Shown here: piece after piece, positions 1 to 7,737 of the stretch | How the letters are laid out: each line of letters opens with the position of its first letter | Numbering within the stretch: the stretch's first letter is position 1 | Origin: Archangiaceae bacterium | GTDB taxonomy: Bacteria; Myxococcota; Myxococcia; Myxococcales; Myxococcaceae | Assembly: GCA_023248915.1 (NCBI GenBank) | Contig: JAHFDQ010000074.1 | Coordinates: forward strand, 1-9,915 | Direction of reading: 5' to 3' | DNA: 9,915 nt | Notes under the pieces: model-generated | Databases searched by the model: none | Told to the model about the DNA's origin: nothing | What the model saw: only the letters and a program-made list of their open reading frames with translations | Program-made: the position numbers and the translations under genes

Positions 1-446
1 CACCCGGGCTTGTCGCCCAGGCCGATGATCGCCTGCTTCCACCCGCCGCCTCCGGCGTATTGGGTGCTGACAAAGTCGCTGGAGAAACGCTGCCGCCATT
101 GCACGTAGAAGTCGGCGTTCTCCCCGAACTGGACGCTGAGATTGTCCGAGAAGTTGGTGAAGTAGGAGCCCGAGGTGTCGGCCGGCGAGTTGGACGGCAC
201 CGTGAACATCAGCGAGCTGGCGCCCGAGGCCTTCACCGAGGTGTCGAGGGAAGGGGAGGCCGCTCCCGGCAGGGTGCCATGGTTGTCGCCATAGGTTCCG
301 GCGATTTCGCCGGCCGACTCGAACCCCACGCACCGAAGCACCCCGGGCTGCGCACACCGCGCGGCGAAGTCTTCGCTGGGGGTGCCCCCGGCCTTTGCGC
401 ACCAGGCAACGGCCAAGGCACCCGCGACAGAAGCGAGTCGATTCAC
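1..446 (-). CDS. Secreted protein, probable polysaccharide-lyase-like (3' part outside window)
   Basis: A minus-strand frame opens with GTG at 446-444 and stays open to the window edge (148 codons visible), so the C-terminus is missing. The first ~20 residues form a signal peptide: Asn-Arg, then a hydrophobic stretch LASVAGALAVAWC, then Ala-Lys-Ala suitable for signal peptidase I. The mature part starts with a Cys pair (ARC...LRC, a likely disulfide). It is rich in Ser, Gly, Phe and Asn, with short beta-like segments such as DNLSVQFGENADFYVQWRQR and GGGGWKQAIIGLGDKPG. This pattern resembles extracellular concanavalin-like/jelly-roll proteins annotated as heparin-lyase-I or polysaccharide-lyase-like in myxobacteria; I recall this family resemblance but could not search it. 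No other ATG, GTG or TTG lies in frame upstream before a stop at 563-561. The ribosome site is weak: GAAGG lies 14 nt upstream. The role, degradation or binding of extracellular polysaccharide, is inferred. That it is a real secreted protein is well supported; its exact family is not. Confidence 0.75.
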   Translation of the reverse strand, partial: MNRLASVAGALAVAWCAKAGGTPSEDFAARCAQPGVLRCVGFESAGEIAGTYGDNHGTLPGAASPSLDTSVKASGASSLMFTVPSNSPADTSGSYFTNFSDNLSVQFGENADFYVQWRQRFSSDFVSTQYAGGGGWKQAIIGLGDKPG

Positions 447-738
447 TCGGGAGGGTCCAACCTTCGAGCCATTCCCTGGAAGATACCAGCCAACTCCGGC
501 TTCTCGAGCTCCCCTGCGCCAAATCCTCTCGGACCGGATGCGGTGTCTCGCCGGGTTCCCTTAGCTCCCAACCGGGCTCGCGCTGCGACTTCTTCCGGCC
601 ATGGGGACATCGACCTGCATGATTCCCGCAATGGGTACGGTTTTTGTGCAGCTCGACCTGGGCGGATTCGGACACAGCTCCGCAACCCCATGAAGTTACG
701 TGGTGAGGGAGCCCTGCTCCCGGGCGATCACCGCGCCG
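447..738. other. Intergenic region, no gene seen
   Basis: About 290 bp between the stop of the M1 aminopeptidase and the start of the partial secreted protein, both on the minus strand. I find no convincing reading frame on either strand and no RNA gene. It holds a 6-bp GC hairpin just after the aminopeptidase stop, and a TATCTT hexamer on the minus strand (485-480) that could be a -10 element for the partial gene, but without a recognisable -35. A T-run at 640-644 on the plus strand is not preceded by a stable hairpin. The gap is long enough for the two genes to be transcribed separately. Confidence 0.6.
707..721 (-). terminator. Short GC hairpin after the aminopeptidase gene
   Basis: GGGAGC and GCTCCC form a perfect 6-bp stem with a 3-nt loop, 17 nt beyond the aminopeptidase stop codon in the direction of transcription. 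No T-run follows on the minus strand, so it is not a classical intrinsic terminator. It could stabilise the mRNA 3' end or assist Rho-dependent termination. The function is inferred from position only. Confidence 0.3.
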
Positions 739-3309
<2,571 letters not shown>

Positions 3310-3426
3310 GGGGGCTCCTATCGGAAGGGGCGCACCGTAGTGCAGCTGGCAGGCGAACGGGCGAGGAAACGGCCGGGGCTTCCGGGGGTTGTCCACGGGC
3401 CCTACCTTTTCGTCCAGGAGACGACC
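3310..3426. promoter_or_regulatory. Divergent control region between the aminopeptidase and the EEP operon
   Basis: 117 bp separate two start codons pointing in opposite directions, so both promoters should lie here. Minus side: TACGGT (3339-3334) is a -10 candidate and AGGAG (3319-3315) is a good ribosome site 5 nt from the ATG. Plus side: TACCTT (3403-3408) is a weak -10 candidate, with TTCCGG (3380-3385) 17 bp upstream as a poor -35, and AGGAG (3416-3420) lies 6 nt from ATG 3427. The ribosome sites are clear; the promoter hexamers are tentative. Confidence 0.4.
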
Positions 3427-3795
3427 ATGGCCGTTCTACACGCGAACGAACAGGGGTTGGGCAGGGGCGTCAAGTATGGCCGCCGGTACGCGCAGACCGA
3501 AGAGCTGTTCCACGCGCACCAGCTCGAGCGGCAGCTCGAGGCGCTCGCCAACGAGCCCGACGGTCCGCCGAGCGGCTCTCGCGGTCCGCCCATCGGCAGC
3601 ATCGCCACCGGCTCGGTCGCGCCCGAGGACTCGGCGCCGCGCCAGGCGGTGGCCGAGGCCAGCCGGCGCGCGGACGCGGTGGGCCGGGCCGCCAAAGAGC
3701 TCTGGGCGGCGGTCTTACGACTCGGGCGCCTGCCCGCCGAGATGCTGCGGCGGGGCGGCCGGCGCCCCACCACCGGGAGGCCGGGGTGGACCTGA
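3427..3795 (+). CDS. Small unknown protein, translationally coupled to the EEP hydrolase
   Basis: A 122-residue protein I do not recognise. I start at ATG 3427 because AGGAG sits 6 nt upstream; the frame also runs up to 3340, but that stretch overlaps the promoter region and has no ribosome site. Residues 1-45 are polar and helical, with several basic and aromatic residues (GRGVKYGRRYAQTEELFHAH). Residues 45-66 are Pro/Gly/Ser-rich and probably disordered. Residues 70-108 form an Ala/Arg/Leu-rich amphipathic helix, and the C-terminus is basic (LRRGGRRPTTGRPG). It has no signal peptide or membrane segment, so it is probably cytoplasmic. Its last 10 nt overlap the start of the EEP gene, which usually means coordinated translation and suggests, without proving, a shared task. 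The codon pattern and clean ribosome site support it as a real gene. Confidence 0.7.
   Translation: MAVLHANEQGLGRGVKYGRRYAQTEELFHAHQLERQLEALANEPDGPPSGSRGPPIGSIATGSVAPEDSAPRQAVAEASRRADAVGRAAKELWAAVLRLGRLPAEMLRRGGRRPTTGRPGWT
3775..3780 (+). promoter_or_regulatory. Ribosome binding site deciding the EEP start
   Basis: GGGAGG lies 5 nt before GTG 3786, inside the end of the preceding gene. It selects this GTG as the start rather than any codon in the long open frame upstream, and the protein then begins directly with the first conserved strand of the EEP fold (DLTIASYNLHGG). Confidence 0.7.
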
Positions 3796-4553
3796 CCATC
3801 GCCTCGTACAACCTGCACGGCGGAGTCGGCTGGGACGGGAAGTTCGACCTCCGCCGGATTCGCGACGTCCTTCGCGAGGTGTCGGCCGACGTCGTCGCGC
3901 TTCAGGAGTGCGGTGACTTTCGCGCTCCTCCCGACTCGACCGAACGGCCCGAACAGCTCGCCGAGTGGCTCGGGTTTCACATGGCCTTCGCCCCCAACGT
4001 CGTTCAGGGCACGAAGCGGTACGGTAACGCGCTGCTCTCGCGGCTGCCGATTCGGCGCTCGCACAACTACGACCTGACGGTGAGCGGCAAAGAGCCGCGC
4101 GGGGCGCTCCTGTGCGACTTCGACGTTGGTGGGGGCCGCCTGCTGCACGTCTTCTGCCTGCACTTAGGCCTTTCTCCGCGCGAGCGGCGCGCCCAGGAAG
4201 CGCTGCTCTTGTCGGCGGAGATCTGGCGCGACGCGGCGAGGCGCGACCCGGTCATCGTCTGCGGCGACTTCAACTACTTCTGGAACGGGCCGGTGCCGGC
4301 CCTGGTGCGCAGCTCGATTCGCGACGCCGCGCATGAGTTGGGCGAGGCCGGGCGCACCTACCCGGCGCGGCTGCCGCTGTTGCGGCTCGACCGGTTCTTC
4401 GTCGCCGGCAGCGTGCGCCCCCTGGCCGTGCGCGTGCATCGGACTCCGCTGGCCGCCGAGGCGTCCGACCACCTGCCGGTGGTGATGCGCTTCGAGGTGC
4501 CCGAGATCGAGCACACGCCGTTCGAGCTTCACCCGGTTCGCCGTATCGGCTGA
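3786..4553 (+). CDS. Endonuclease/exonuclease/phosphatase (EEP) family hydrolase
   Basis: A 255-residue member of the EEP superfamily (DNase I / exonuclease III / inositol-polyphosphate phosphatase fold), metal-dependent phosphodiesterases or phosphatases. The full motif set is present in order: SYNLHGG with Asn9, LQE with the metal ligand Glu41, the GNALLSRLPI strand, His126 in HLGLSPRERRAQ, GDFN with Asp161 and Asn163, LDRFFV, and the C-terminal SDH with Asp228 and His229. The active site therefore looks complete. Length is normal for a stand-alone catalytic domain. No signal peptide or membrane segment is visible, so it is probably cytoplasmic. It starts inside the preceding gene (10-nt overlap) and is followed after 85 bp by the small membrane-protein cluster. 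The substrate cannot be told from sequence: DNA, RNA, a phosphoinositide-like lipid or another phosphodiester are all possible. Confidence 0.92.
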   Translation: MDLTIASYNLHGGVGWDGKFDLRRIRDVLREVSADVVALQECGDFRAPPDSTERPEQLAEWLGFHMAFAPNVVQGTKRYGNALLSRLPIRRSHNYDLTVSGKEPRGALLCDFDVGGGRLLHVFCLHLGLSPRERRAQEALLLSAEIWRDAARRDPVIVCGDFNYFWNGPVPALVRSSIRDAAHELGEAGRTYPARLPLLRLDRFFVAGSVRPLAVRVHRTPLAAEASDHLPVVMRFEVPEIEHTPFELHPVRRIG

Positions 4554-4586
4554 CGTTTGAGCTACAGTGCCCGCCCGAAAGCAGGG

Positions 4587-4615
4587 TTGTCGGCCCAACG
4601 GCCGGTGCTTACGTT
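4587..4615 (+). promoter_or_regulatory. Candidate promoter of the small membrane-protein cluster
   Basis: TTGTCG (4587-4592) and TACGTT (4610-4615) are separated by exactly 17 bp, the ideal spacing for a housekeeping-type promoter, though each hexamer matches the consensus at only about three positions. It lies in the 85-bp gap after the EEP gene and would start transcription close to 4622, just before the holin-like gene. Another TANNNT hexamer, TACAGT at 4563-4568, has no clear -35. Read-through from the EEP gene is also possible. Confidence 0.35.
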
Positions 4616-4638
4616 TCTGAGCCGCACGGGTGAGCGCG

Positions 4639-5055
4639 ATGGCCGAACCCATCGAAGCAGCACGACGGGACGGCCCCAGCCGGGGCCTGGCGGCGTCGCT
4701 CGCCGGGCTCGCCGACGGGTTGGGCAACCTCGTCGCTCAGCACGTGCAGCTCGCCCGGCTCGAGGCCGAGGCCGACGCGCGGGCGGTCGGGGGAGAATTG
4801 GCTCGGGCGGCAGTCTTCGCCGCGCTGGCGGTCGTCGGCTACGCCCTGTTGTGCGTGGCCGCCGCGGTGGCGCTCGCCCAGTGGCTGCCACTCGGCGCCG
4901 CGTTCGCCGCCGTCGGGGGCGTCAACCTCGCCGGCGCCGCCTGGGGCCTCATGGCCGCGGCCCGCAGGTTGAAGGCCCGCAAAGTCCTGGCCGGCTCGCT
5001 CGACGAGGCCACCCGCAGCGCCGCGCTCTTCGCGAGGGAACCTTCCCGTGGCTGA
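4639..5055 (+). CDS. Phage_holin_3_6 / YqjE-like small membrane protein
   Basis: A 138-residue inner-membrane protein. Residues 15-53 are an amphipathic helical region (LADGLGNLVAQHVQLARLEA), followed by two closely spaced transmembrane segments at about 56-80 and 84-106, then a basic stretch (RRLKARK) and a short polar tail. This is the layout of Pfam Phage_holin_3_6, which despite its name is mostly chromosomal and includes E. coli YqjE. I choose ATG 4639 because GGTGA (4629-4633) fits as its ribosome site; GTG 4630 in the same frame is an alternative adding three residues. The stop overlaps the next gene by 8 nt. Its position directly upstream of DUF883-like proteins matches the yqjD-yqjE partnership. 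Lysis function is unlikely: no endolysin or other phage gene is nearby. Its molecular role is unknown. Confidence 0.85.
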   Translation: MAEPIEAARRDGPSRGLAASLAGLADGLGNLVAQHVQLARLEAEADARAVGGELARAAVFAALAVVGYALLCVAAAVALAQWLPLGAAFAAVGGVNLAGAAWGLMAAARRLKARKVLAGSLDEATRSAALFAREPSRG

Positions 5056-5257
5056 CCTGGCGCGCCGCCTGCCCAGCACCCCCGCCGAGGCCCGGGCCGA
5101 GCTCGAGCGGGCCCGCCAGCAGGTGGCCACGTCCGCGGCGGCGCTCCGGGCGGAAGTCGCCCGCTCGACCGAGTGGCGCGGCTGGGTGCGCGAGCGCCCA
5201 CTCCTCTTCGTCGCCGGCGCCTTCGCGCTCGGCTTTCTCATCGGCAACCGGCGCTGA
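5048..5257 (+). CDS. DUF883/YqjD-like tail-anchored small protein (copy 1)
   Basis: A 69-residue protein starting at GTG 5048, which overlaps the end of the holin-like gene by 8 nt; GAGGG at 5034-5038 is a plausible ribosome site. Residues 12-40 form an Ala/Arg/Glu-rich helix (RAELERARQQVATSAAALRA), also similar to DUF3618. The C-terminal WVRERP is followed by a membrane segment with a glycine zipper (residues 51-66) and a short Asn-Arg-Arg end. This is the DUF883 C-terminal anchor pattern of YqjD/ElaB-type proteins, in which a soluble helix is tied to the inner membrane. E. coli YqjD is reported to associate with ribosomes in stationary phase; whether this shorter version does so is unknown. 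It is about two-thirds the usual YqjD length. Confidence 0.82.
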   Translation: MADLARRLPSTPAEARAELERARQQVATSAAALRAEVARSTEWRGWVRERPLLFVAGAFALGFLIGNRR

Positions 5258-5285
5258 ATCTCATTACCTGAAGGAGCGAGCTTCC

Positions 5286-5486
5286 ATGGAAACAACCCCT
5301 CAGCAACTCGAAGACCGAGCCCGCGAGCTGCAGGCCAAGCTGGCCCCGCAGATTGAGCAGGCGCGCGAGGCGCTCGGCACTTTCAACGAGAAGGCCAAGG
5401 CCTTCATTCGGGAACGGCCCGGCACCTGCCTGTTGGGGGCGTTGGCGGTCGGCTACCTGGTGGGCAGGCTGGCGTCACGGCGCTAG
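5286..5486 (+). CDS. DUF883/YqjD-like tail-anchored small protein (copy 2)
   Basis: A 66-residue protein with a clear start: ATG 5286 with AAGGAG at 5271-5276, 9 nt upstream. Residues 4-40 are a charged amphipathic helix (LEDRARELQAKLAPQIEQAR), then IRERP (41-45), a glycine-zipper membrane segment (45-62, GALAVGYLVG) and a basic end, ASRR. The RERP box plus the glycine-patterned helix is the DUF883 C-terminal signature. It shares its anchor with the preceding gene, while the soluble helices differ, so the two may be diverged duplicates with different cytoplasmic partners. Gaps are 28 bp upstream and 16 bp downstream, consistent with one transcript. It is probably an inner-membrane protein with its N-terminus in the cytoplasm; its function is not established. 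Confidence 0.85.
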   Translation: METTPQQLEDRARELQAKLAPQIEQAREALGTFNEKAKAFIRERPGTCLLGALAVGYLVGRLASRR

Positions 5487-5502
5487 AGAAATGAGGCGAG
5501 AA

Positions 5503-5922
5503 ATGGAATCGCAACCACCTCCCGGAAACGGGGCCAAGAGCCACCCGCCGCACCCCAGCGTCGGTGAACGGGTGGACCACCTGGGCCAGAGCGCCGAGGC
5601 GTTCTATTCCGACGCGCGCGGGGCCGTGTCCGACCTGGGCGACCTGTTCGACGTGAAGGGCCGGGTGAATCGCCACCCCTACGCGATGGTGGCCGCCGCC
5701 GCCGGCGTTGGTTACGTGCTGGGCGGGGGCTTGTTCACCCCGCTGACCGGACGCATCTTGCGCCTGGGAGTTCGGCTGGCCGCCCTACCGTTCGTGAAAG
5801 ACGAGCTGGTTTCGATGGCGGAGCAGGCGGTGGACGCCTTCGTCGTCGGCGCCAAGGCGGCGAGCGGCCAAGGTGAGGCAGAGGCAGGGGCAAGCGGCGA
5901 ACCGAGCAAACCCGTGGTGTAG
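5503..5922 (+). CDS. Unknown membrane protein with a DUF883-like glycine-zipper segment
   Basis: A 139-residue protein. I start at ATG 5503 because GAGG (5493-5496) lies 6 nt upstream; ATG 5491 in the same frame is possible and adds four residues. Residues 1-20 are Pro/His-rich and probably disordered. Residues 21-55 are helical (GQSAEAFYSDARGAVSDLGD). Next come RVNRHP and a glycine/alanine-rich membrane segment (59-78, AAAAGVGYVLGGG), a second moderately hydrophobic amphipathic stretch (82-97) and a helical, then low-complexity Gly/Ala/Glu tail. The membrane segment aligns without gaps to those of the two preceding genes, so it seems to be a longer relative with an added C-terminal domain. 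I know no named family for the C-terminal part. It is probably made from the same transcript as its neighbours, with YtxH following after 16 bp. Confidence 0.78.
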   Translation: MESQPPPGNGAKSHPPHPSVGERVDHLGQSAEAFYSDARGAVSDLGDLFDVKGRVNRHPYAMVAAAAGVGYVLGGGLFTPLTGRILRLGVRLAALPFVKDELVSMAEQAVDAFVVGAKAASGQGEAEAGASGEPSKPVV

Positions 5923-5928
5923 CGCAGT

Positions 5929-5933
5929 GGAGG
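5929..5933 (+). promoter_or_regulatory. Ribosome binding site deciding the YtxH start
   Basis: A full GGAGG lies 5 nt before ATG 5939. The open frame reaches back to 5873 inside the previous gene, so this site settles the start; a second ATG at 5945 is too far from it. Confidence 0.75.
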
Positions 5934-5938
5934 TCGTC

Positions 5939-6223
5939 ATGAAGATGGGCACATGGAAGAGCCTGAAGCAGTTGAAGGAACTTGATCGGGACGACCTGCT
6001 CGACGCGATCGGCCTCGAGACGAAACGCCATGCCACCGACTACATCGTGCCGGCGCTCGCGGTCTTCGGGCTCGGCGTGCTGGTGGGGGCCGGGGTAGGG
6101 CTCTTATTGGCTCCGAAGCCGGGGGCCGAGCTGCGTGGCGACTTGCGCGCCCGACTGGGTCGGAACGGCCAGGCGGCCGGGGCCGTGTCGCCCGAGGCCG
6201 GCGCCTCGGCTCGAGCGACCTGA
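5939..6223 (+). CDS. YtxH-family small membrane protein
   Basis: A 94-residue protein beginning at ATG 5939. Residues 1-34 are a charged helical N-terminus (LKQLKELDRDDLLDAIGLE). Residues 35-58 are a single glycine-rich membrane helix (FGLGVLVGAGVGLLLAPK), followed directly by PGAELRGDLRARLG. This hydrophobic-then-APKPGAELR junction is the hallmark of the YtxH family (Pfam YtxH), small stress-associated membrane proteins; Bacillus YtxH belongs to the sigma-B-associated general stress group. The last 20 residues are low-complexity Ala/Gly/Ser. It closes the run of five small membrane proteins, and its helix shares the glycine spacing of the three genes before it, though less exactly. The family is well supported; the function in this organism is not known. 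Confidence 0.87.
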   Translation: MKMGTWKSLKQLKELDRDDLLDAIGLETKRHATDYIVPALAVFGLGVLVGAGVGLLLAPKPGAELRGDLRARLGRNGQAAGAVSPEAGASARAT

Positions 6224-6259
6224 CCTGGCAGCGAAGGAGCGCGAGGGCGCGGGTGGCGC

Positions 6260-6265
6260 TAGCAT
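6260..6265 (+). promoter_or_regulatory. Candidate -10 element placed for a leaderless start
   Basis: TAGCAT lies so that a transcript starting 7 nt downstream of its last base would begin at the A of ATG 6272. There is no well-placed Shine-Dalgarno in the 15 nt before that ATG. This is the geometry of leaderless genes. No good -35 hexamer is visible, so the call rests on position. Confidence 0.3.
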
Positions 6266-6271
6266 GCGCGC

Positions 6272-6739
6272 ATGGTTCGCCCCCTTGCGGTCCTCGTGTG
6301 CGCAGCGGCCTGCCTGGCGGCCGGGTGCGTCGGCCATGAGCGGCTGACGCGCGTCCAGCGGCTCTCCGACGACGAGAAGGCGCTCTTCTCGAAGTACAAG
6401 CAGTTCATGACCGAGGGGCAGCAGGACGAGTTCCTCGCCCAGACGACGCCCACCGCGCGGGAAGACTACGTCCGGGGGTTACACGTCGAGGAACGGCTCG
6501 AGCGGTACCCGAAGTACGTGCGGGACTCCATCTGGCAGCAGGAAGTGGTCGCGGGCATGGACGCGCAGGCAGTCTTGCTCACCTGGGGCCTGCCGACCCT
6601 GCGCGAGTGGGACGACGCCCAGCGCGCCAAGGGCAATGATGTCGAGCGGTGGAGCTACCGGCGCGACGACCGCTTCGTTCAGGTGGTGATGTCGAACGGG
6701 GTGGTGACGCAGGTGGTGACGGCCGAAGGCCAGCATTGA
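6272..6739 (+). CDS. Lipoprotein with a BamE/OmlA-like C-terminal motif
   Basis: A 155-residue lipoprotein: Arg3, a hydrophobic stretch, then LAAGC, a textbook lipobox with lipidated Cys19. Val at +2 favours sorting away from the inner membrane under the enterobacterial rule. Residues 30-90 are helical and charged (LSDDEKALFSKYKQFMTEGQ). Residues 93-150 hold GMDAQAVLLTWGLP, then ERWSYR and a closing beta strand (VVMSNGVVTQVV). This Gly-Met...Trp-Gly-x-Pro...Glu-x-Trp-x-Tyr pattern resembles SmpA/OmlA/BamE-type and DUF2845-type small envelope proteins, but the helical N-terminal part is extra, so I would not call it BamE. The stop overlaps the ATG of the next gene (TGATG), implying coupled translation. 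Cell-envelope location is well supported; function is unknown. Confidence 0.82.
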   Translation: MVRPLAVLVCAAACLAAGCVGHERLTRVQRLSDDEKALFSKYKQFMTEGQQDEFLAQTTPTAREDYVRGLHVEERLERYPKYVRDSIWQQEVVAGMDAQAVLLTWGLPTLREWDDAQRAKGNDVERWSYRRDDRFVQVVMSNGVVTQVVTAEGQH

Positions 6740-7737
6740 TGGCGCGGAGGGCGAAAACGCCGCACGGCCGCAGGGGTGGTGAAGCGAAGGCGAGGGGCCC
6801 TCGACTCCGCTCGGGCCGAACGGAGGATGCGCCCGAGCGTCCGGTGAAAGCTGGTTCAGGCCGGACCGCTGGCGCGAGCCCGCTCGCCCGCGCGTTCGGG
6901 CTCGAGACGCTCGAGGCGGCTTATGAGGCCTGGCGCGAGGTCGAGCTCGCGCACGTCGCGGAAGCCGAGCGGCTGGCCGACGAACGGCGCCGGCTTTCCC
7001 AGCAGGGCGACTTCCTGGTCGGCACCGTGCGCGCGGCGGCGGGCCCCGTCGCCCCAGCGCCGAAGGGCCGGGTGCTGGCGCGCCGCGGCGGTGAGCTGGG
7101 CGCCTTCTTGAAGCAGGCCGAGGCCCAGCTCGACTCGGCCCGCGCCGCGCTCGAGTTGCGGGCGGCCAAGGCCGACGCGGCCTACGCGCAGGCGGCGGCG
7201 ACCGCGACGGCGGCCATTCGCGAGCGCGCGGGCCGCTTCCTCGAGCGCGTCCGCCCGCGCCTCTCCCTCGCCGTCCGGCCGCTGGGCCCCTCGCGCTTCG
7301 TGCTCCACGTGGCGCGGGTGAAGCCCGACGAGGCCGTGCTGCTCCTGGTCCTCTTCACCGGGCGCATTCCGTCGCGCTACGACTTCCTCTTCGACGACTC
7401 GACCGACGACGTGCTGCTGCCGCCGCCGGCGCTCTACCCGGACGCGGGCGTCCCCGGGGACGCGGTGCGCCCCGGACCGAAGGCCCTCGCCGACCGGGTG
7501 CGGGACGGGGGCGACGTGCTGCCGGTGAAGGGGCACCTGCCGGTCTTCGTTCCGGGTTCCGCGGGCGCGCCCGTCTTCTACCGGTTGCTGCAGCGCGGAC
7601 CGGTGATGGAAGTCGAGATCGCCGACGGCGACGCGTTTCGCAACGCGCTGACGAAGGAAGAGGCCGAGGCCTTCTCGGGCCACCTCTTGCGCCTGAAGCT
7701 CGAGGGCCGGGTGGACCTCGAGCTGGAAGCCGGCTGA
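6739..7737 (+). CDS. Unknown coiled-coil protein coupled to a lipoprotein gene
   Basis: A 332-residue protein that I cannot assign to a named family. ATG 6739 shares one base with the TGA of the lipoprotein gene, so it is probably translated by re-initiation. Residues 1-45 are strongly basic and probably disordered (Arg/Lys/Gly-rich). Residues 56-90 and 117-172 are long Ala/Glu/Arg helices likely to form a coiled coil. Residues 173-332 look like a folded alpha/beta domain with hydrophobic strands (PDEAVLLLVLFTG, SRYDFLFDD, APVFYRLLQ) and an acidic end (VDLELEAG). There is no signal peptide or membrane segment; the basic N-terminus might bind nucleic acid or acidic lipid. Codon use matches its neighbours. 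The reading frame is certain from the coupling and the long, biased codon pattern; the function is open. Confidence 0.85.
   Translation: MARRAKTPHGRRGGEAKARGPRLRSGRTEDAPERPVKAGSGRTAGASPLARAFGLETLEAAYEAWREVELAHVAEAERLADERRRLSQQGDFLVGTVRAAAGPVAPAPKGRVLARRGGELGAFLKQAEAQLDSARAALELRAAKADAAYAQAAATATAAIRERAGRFLERVRPRLSLAVRPLGPSRFVLHVARVKPDEAVLLLVLFTGRIPSRYDFLFDDSTDDVLLPPPALYPDAGVPGDAVRPGPKALADRVRDGGDVLPVKGHLPVFVPGSAGAPVFYRLLQRGPVMEVEIADGDAFRNALTKEEAEAFSGHLLRLKLEGRVDLELEAG

Noticed and set aside
550..600. GGAAC-containing sequence on the minus strand as an ECF sigma-factor promoter
   Set aside because: The spacing to any partner element is wrong and the motif alone is expected by chance in GC-rich DNA.
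640..644. A T-run on the plus strand as a possible intrinsic terminator
   Set aside because: Only a 3-bp stem precedes it and no plus-strand gene ends nearby.
447..738. A riboswitch (for example of the cyclic-di-GMP type) or small RNA in the long intergenic gap
   Set aside because: I could not match any conserved riboswitch core on either strand, and only one short hairpin is evident.
4639..5055. Prophage lysis cassette suggested by the holin family name
   Set aside because: No endolysin, spanin, structural or integrase genes are near, and this Pfam family is largely chromosomal (YqjE-like).
4557..5486. A 309-codon plus-strand frame ending in the DUF883-like sequence
   Set aside because: Only its last 66 codons are real (start 5286 with a ribosome site); the upstream part is an Arg/Gly-rich shadow of the holin-like and first DUF883-like genes.
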